From contig CAJPLU010000002.1 of NCBI GenBank assembly GCA_905371595.1, positions 1-64,000 of the forward strand: 64,000 bases of DNA, in the 5' to 3' direction. Below are positions 60,487-64,000 of the stretch, one piece after another. Under the pieces are notes generated by a model. It was given only the letters and a program-made list of their open reading frames with translations. It did not search any database and was not told the origin of the DNA. The stretch comes from Candidatus Saccharimonadota bacterium. GTDB taxonomy: Bacteria; Patescibacteriota; Saccharimonadia; Saccharimonadales; Saccharimonadaceae. Each line of letters opens with the position of its first letter. Position 1 is the stretch's first letter. The translations under genes were made by a program, and so were the position numbers.

Positions 60487-62856
60487 GTGAATCAAAAACC
60501 ATTGCAAATCAATTCTGAAATCGGCGTACTCAAGACCGTACTGCTGCATCGGCCGGGCGAGGAGCTCGAGAATCTTACCCCTGATTATCTCAAGGACTTA
60601 TTGTTTGATGATATTCCGCACCTGAAGGTGGCACAGCAAGAGCACGATGAGTTTGCTAACGTCCTGCGCGACCATGGCGTCGAAGTGCTGTATTTGGACG
60701 AATTGGTAACAGAGGCGTTAAACAGTGATAATCTGAAAGCAGAATTTGTCGACGAAATGCTAGCAGCTTCCAAACAAGATTCGCGTCGAGTGACTCAAAG
60801 TCTGCGCGATTACCTATTGTCGATGCCGACCAACAAGATGGTGCGCAAAATTATGGCCGGTGTGCGCAAAGACGAGATTTCTCTACCGCCAGAGCATCAC
60901 CAGCAGCTGCACGATATGGTCGAGCAAGACCATTATCCATTTTACCTAGATCCAATGCCGAATTTGTACTTTACACGCGATCCAGCCGCGACTATTGGCA
61001 ACGGCTTGACGATCAACAAGATGCACTGGCCAGCCCGCCGCCGCGAGTCGCTGTTCATGCGCTATATCATCGACCATCACCCGCGATTTGCTGGCCACGA
61101 TATTCCAGTTTGGTATAATCGCGACGAGAAGTTCTCGATGGAGGGCGGCGACGAGCTGGTGTTGAATAGCGAAGCTATGGCCATCGGTATTAGTGAGCGC
61201 ACTACCGCCGAGGCAATCGAGAAAATGGCAACTGAGTTGTTCGCTGATTCTAACTTCAAGAAAATTATTGCTCTCGAAATCCCGAAAAGCCACGCATTCA
61301 TGCACCTAGATACAGTCTTCACAATGATCGATTACGACAAGTTCACGATCCACCCGGAGATTCGCGACTTTGAAGGCAAGATGAATCTGTTTATTCTCGA
61401 AAAAGTTGAAGGGCAAGCTTATCCGCGGATTACCAAGCAGCATGACCTTGAAAAAGCGTTGTGCGAAGCGCTGCATTTGCCAAAGATTAACCTGATTGAA
61501 TGCGGCGGCGGCGATGAGATTGCGGCAGCTCGCGAGCAGTGGAATGACGGTTCGAATACTTTGGCGATTGCGCCGGGCATGGTGGTGACTTACGACCGTA
61601 ACTATGTCACTAATGCTAAATTGCGCGAGGCTGGCGTCGAAGTTATCGAGGTTAGCGGTTCAGAACTCGGCCGCGGCCGCGGCGGCCCGCGCTGTATGAG
61701 TATGCCGCTGGTGCGCGAAGATCTGGACAACGAGCAGGTTACTGATAGAGTTACTTCGGCGGAGCGTTCGCTGGCAGCCACCTTGGCGGTACCAATGATT
61801 CAAGAGGAGCACGTCCGCAAAGTAGTGCCAGTAACTACAGATTCGACTACTGCAACGGTAGCTAAGCTGCCAACCAGTCTGAAGGGTCGCTCTTTTTTGA
61901 CTTTGAAAGACTTCTCGCCAAGCGATATTCGGCTGATGCTTGATACAGCACACGACCTCAAGCAACAAAAGAAAGCGGGCAAAGCACACCGCATTCACGA
62001 GGGTAAACAAGTGGCTTTGCTCTTTGAAAAGACATCGACGCGAACTCGCTGCGCTTTTACGGTAGCTGCCAATGATTTAGGTGTGGCGCCAGAATTTCTC
62101 GGTAAAGACGATATTCAGCTAGGTAAAAAAGAGTCAGTTGAAGATACCGCTAAGGTGCTGGGCCGCATGTTTGATGGCATTGAATTCCGCGGCTTTAAGC
62201 ATTCCAATGTCGAAGCGTTAGCGAAATATGCTGGCGTACCAGTCTGGAATGGCTTGACGGATACTTTCCATCCAACGCAGATTCTGGCAGATTTCATGAC
62301 TATTGAGGAGCATGTCGGCAAGCTTAACGGCGCTAAGCTGGTCTTCGTTGGCGACGGACGCAATAATATGGCAAATAGCTTGCTGATTGGTGCGGCTAAA
62401 ATGGGTGTTGACTTCCGTATTTTGGCGCCGCGACAGCTGCATCCGTCGGGCGATCTAGTTAGCCTAGCACGTTCAATTGCTATGGAAACTGGCGCGAAGA
62501 TTACGATCACTGATAACCGTGCCGAAGCACTAGAAGGCGCTGACGCTATCTACACTGATGTCTGGGTATCAATGGGTGAGGAAGACAAGTTCGCCGAGCG
62601 AATTGCCCTTCTCAAGCCATACCAGGTCAATGCGCAAATGCTAGCCGAGACGCATAACCCGAACGTCAAATTCTTGCATTGTTTGCCATCATTCCATGAC
62701 CTTAATACCGAGACTGGCCAGAAGATTCACGATCAATTCGGTCTTGACTCGATGGAGGTCACTGACGAGGTCTTTAGCGGCGAGCACAGCGTTGTCTTTG
62801 ACGAGGCTGAAAACCGCATGCACACTATCAAGGCTGTGATGGCATTGACGCTATAA
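60487..62856 (+). CDS. Fused arginine deiminase - ornithine carbamoyltransferase
   Basis: A 789-aa fusion from GTG 60487, preceded by GGAGG; the frame also has a GTG at 60481. Residues about 1-415 are arginine deiminase: [44 protein letters not shown] and [16 protein letters not shown] with the catalytic Cys. After about 50 linker residues a full ornithine carbamoyltransferase follows: [10 protein letters not shown] (carbamoyl phosphate site), [13 protein letters not shown] and LHCLPSFHD with the ornithine-binding Cys. One chain thus converts arginine to citrulline and then to ornithine and carbamoyl phosphate. An arcC-like carbamate kinase is not in the window. No stop or frame change lies between the domains. 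Confidence 0.9.
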   Translation: MNQKPLQINSEIGVLKTVLLHRPGEELENLTPDYLKDLLFDDIPHLKVAQQEHDEFANVLRDHGVEVLYLDELVTEALNSDNLKAEFVDEMLAASKQDSRRVTQSLRDYLLSMPTNKMVRKIMAGVRKDEISLPPEHHQQLHDMVEQDHYPFYLDPMPNLYFTRDPAATIGNGLTINKMHWPARRRESLFMRYIIDHHPRFAGHDIPVWYNRDEKFSMEGGDELVLNSEAMAIGISERTTAEAIEKMATELFADSNFKKIIALEIPKSHAFMHLDTVFTMIDYDKFTIHPEIRDFEGKMNLFILEKVEGQAYPRITKQHDLEKALCEALHLPKINLIECGGGDEIAAAREQWNDGSNTLAIAPGMVVTYDRNYVTNAKLREAGVEVIEVSGSELGRGRGGPRCMSMPLVREDLDNEQVTDRVTSAERSLAATLAVPMIQEEHVRKVVPVTTDSTTATVAKLPTSLKGRSFLTLKDFSPSDIRLMLDTAHDLKQQKKAGKAHRIHEGKQVALLFEKTSTRTRCAFTVAANDLGVAPEFLGKDDIQLGKKESVEDTAKVLGRMFDGIEFRGFKHSNVEALAKYAGVPVWNGLTDTFHPTQILADFMTIEEHVGKLNGAKLVFVGDGRNNMANSLLIGAAKMGVDFRILAPRQLHPSGDLVSLARSIAMETGAKITITDNRAEALEGADAIYTDVWVSMGEEDKFAERIALLKPYQVNAQMLAETHNPNVKFLHCLPSFHDLNTETGQKIHDQFGLDSMEVTDEVFSGEHSVVFDEAENRMHTIKAVMALTL

Positions 62857-62883
62857 ATCCGAGTTGAAGGAGGCTCGAACAAA

Positions 62884-64000
62884 ATGGCAATCAAACAATT
62901 AGCAAGAAAAAAGGACGGGTTAGGACTCTGGTCTCTGACCGGCTTAGTGGTCGGCAGTATGATCGGTGCAGGTATCTTTAACCTTGTTCAAGGTACAGCT
63001 GAGGCGGCTGGTCCGCTGGCGACGATTATTGCGTGGCTGATTACGGGTGTTGGAATGATATTCCTGATTCTCAGCTTCCGCAACCTGACTATCAAAAAGC
63101 CAAAACTTAACGCTGGCGTGTATAGCTACGCTGAGGCTGGCTTTGGCAAGTATGTTGGCTTTAATTCGGCGTGGGGTTACTGGATTTCTGCCTGGATTGG
63201 TAATATTGCTTATGCAGTAGCCGTTTTCTCGGCGCTTGGTTATTTCTTTCCAGACTTGTTTGGCAAAGGGCAAAACTGGGCGTCAGTGGTTGGCATGTCA
63301 GTACTGCTGTGGAGTGTTCATTTATTAATCCTTAAGGGTGTCAAAACGGCAAGCTTTATTAATGCTTTGGTGACGGCGGCGAAATTAATCCCGCTTGCAA
63401 TCTTTTTGCTAGCGATATTCTTGTCGTTCAAGGTCGGCTTGTTTAACCAAGACCTTTGGGGCTTAGCCGGCAACAACTTTGATATGGGCGCTGTGATTGA
63501 GCAGGTCAAGAATATGATGCTGGTTACCGTCTGGGTGTTTATCGGTATCGAGGGTGCAGTCGTATTTTCGGGCCACGCCAAGAAGCGCAGCGATATCATC
63601 AAGGCAACATTGATTGGTTTCGCTGGCGTGCTTTCGATTTATGTGCTGATGACGGTGCTGGCTTTTGGTGTAGCAACTCAGAAAGATCTGGCTGCACTAG
63701 GTAGTCCGGCAATGTCGATGCTGTTGGAACGCTTGGTTGGCCCGTGGGGCGCTTGGCTGGTTAATATCGGCTTGATGATTGCAGTTTTGGGCGGTTGGCT
63801 AGCTTGGACGATGTTTGCTGCCGAACTACCGTATCAGGCAGCTAAGAATAAGACCTTCCCATCGATTTTTGCCAAAGAAAACAAAGTTGGCGCGCCAGTA
63901 GTATCACTATTGGTGACCAATATACTAGTACAATTCTTCCTGCTAACGATTCCTGGCACCGAAGGTTCAGCGTACAATATTGGTATTTCGATTGCTACTT
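62884..64000 (+). CDS. arcD: Arginine/ornithine antiporter-like APC transporter (3' end beyond window)
   Basis: At least 372 aa; the frame runs off the window. It is an APC-superfamily transporter with the first-helix motif VVGSMIGAGIFNLVQGTAEA, typical of ArcD-type antiporters, and about ten membrane helices visible. AYNIGISIAT is the last residue run seen. The ATG is preceded by GGAGG and lies 27 nt after the fusion gene, so it belongs to the same operon. It probably exchanges arginine for ornithine across the cytoplasmic membrane, which would make a complete arginine deiminase pathway with the fusion. Confidence 0.88.
   Translation, partial: MAIKQLARKKDGLGLWSLTGLVVGSMIGAGIFNLVQGTAEAAGPLATIIAWLITGVGMIFLILSFRNLTIKKPKLNAGVYSYAEAGFGKYVGFNSAWGYWISAWIGNIAYAVAVFSALGYFFPDLFGKGQNWASVVGMSVLLWSVHLLILKGVKTASFINALVTAAKLIPLAIFLLAIFLSFKVGLFNQDLWGLAGNNFDMGAVIEQVKNMMLVTVWVFIGIEGAVVFSGHAKKRSDIIKATLIGFAGVLSIYVLMTVLAFGVATQKDLAALGSPAMSMLLERLVGPWGAWLVNIGLMIAVLGGWLAWTMFAAELPYQAAKNKTFPSIFAKENKVGAPVVSLLVTNILVQFFLLTIPGTEGSAYNIGISIAT

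Noticed and set aside
60456..60518. Short ATG ORF overlapping the start of the arginine fusion gene.
   Set aside because: It is out of frame, only 20 codons, and has no ribosome binding site; the fusion start at 60487 has GGAGG.

Overview
The window looks like part of the chromosome of a Candidatus Saccharibacteria (TM7) member, probably an oral, host-attached lineage. The support is indirect: small tightly packed operons with ATGA overlaps, TGA used as a normal stop, a cell-surface sugar cluster, an arginine deiminase pathway, anaerobic ribonucleotide reductase, a sortase, and no biosynthetic operons apart from nucleotide-sugar synthesis. No rRNA is present, so the assignment rests on gene content and my recognition of the proteins.

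Layout. 1-18.4 kb is an envelope-glycan locus: DUF2142 protein, flippase, glycosyltransferases (GT8, GT2, DPM-like, GT4), a complete dTDP-rhamnose set (rmlA, rmlB, rmlC, two rmlD-type reductases) with a Nudix gene inside the rml operon, galE, a polyprenyl-phosphate glycosyl-1-phosphate transferase, an O-antigen ligase/polymerase-like protein and a secreted CHAP protein with seven propeller-like repeats. 18.4-23.7 kb holds a LexA-like DNA-binding protein, a class A beta-lactamase-fold protein, tRNA-Asn, and a sortase beside its probable substrate. 23.7-29.9 kb is an nrdD-nrdG-oxidoreductase operon under a textbook pair of NrdR boxes, ending in an 831-aa disordered protein with a cysteine cluster. 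29.9-32.6 kb carries a cutinase/VWA/PKD surface protein broken by a frameshift. 32.7-43.2 kb is a defence island: radC, fic and a type III restriction-modification operon (mod and res separated by five small genes) ending in a fossil of a type I hsdR gene. 43.2-53.3 kb is a mixed region: XRE regulator, deacetylase, CorA, CHAP, Nudix, ABC exporter, a GC-rich structured module coding a 73-aa hydrophobic protein, MazG-like and thiol-redox genes. 53.4-54.2 kb encodes a very close homologue of DpnI. 54.2-57.8 kb is a PadR-regulated FtsX-type ABC system. 57.9 kb to the end is an amino-acid ABC importer followed by a fused arginine deiminase-ornithine carbamoyltransferase and an ArcD-like antiporter.

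How they work together. The first third builds and exports a rhamnose-containing surface polysaccharide. The middle supplies surface proteins and anaerobic dNTP synthesis. The defence genes combine type III and methyl-directed restriction. The right end imports arginine and degrades it through citrulline to ornithine and carbamoyl phosphate.

A pattern across the window is that many first-in-operon genes have a -10 box (TATAAT-like) ending exactly 6-7 nt before the ATG, which implies leaderless mRNAs. The least explained element is the small GC-rich module at 50.33-50.78 kb.
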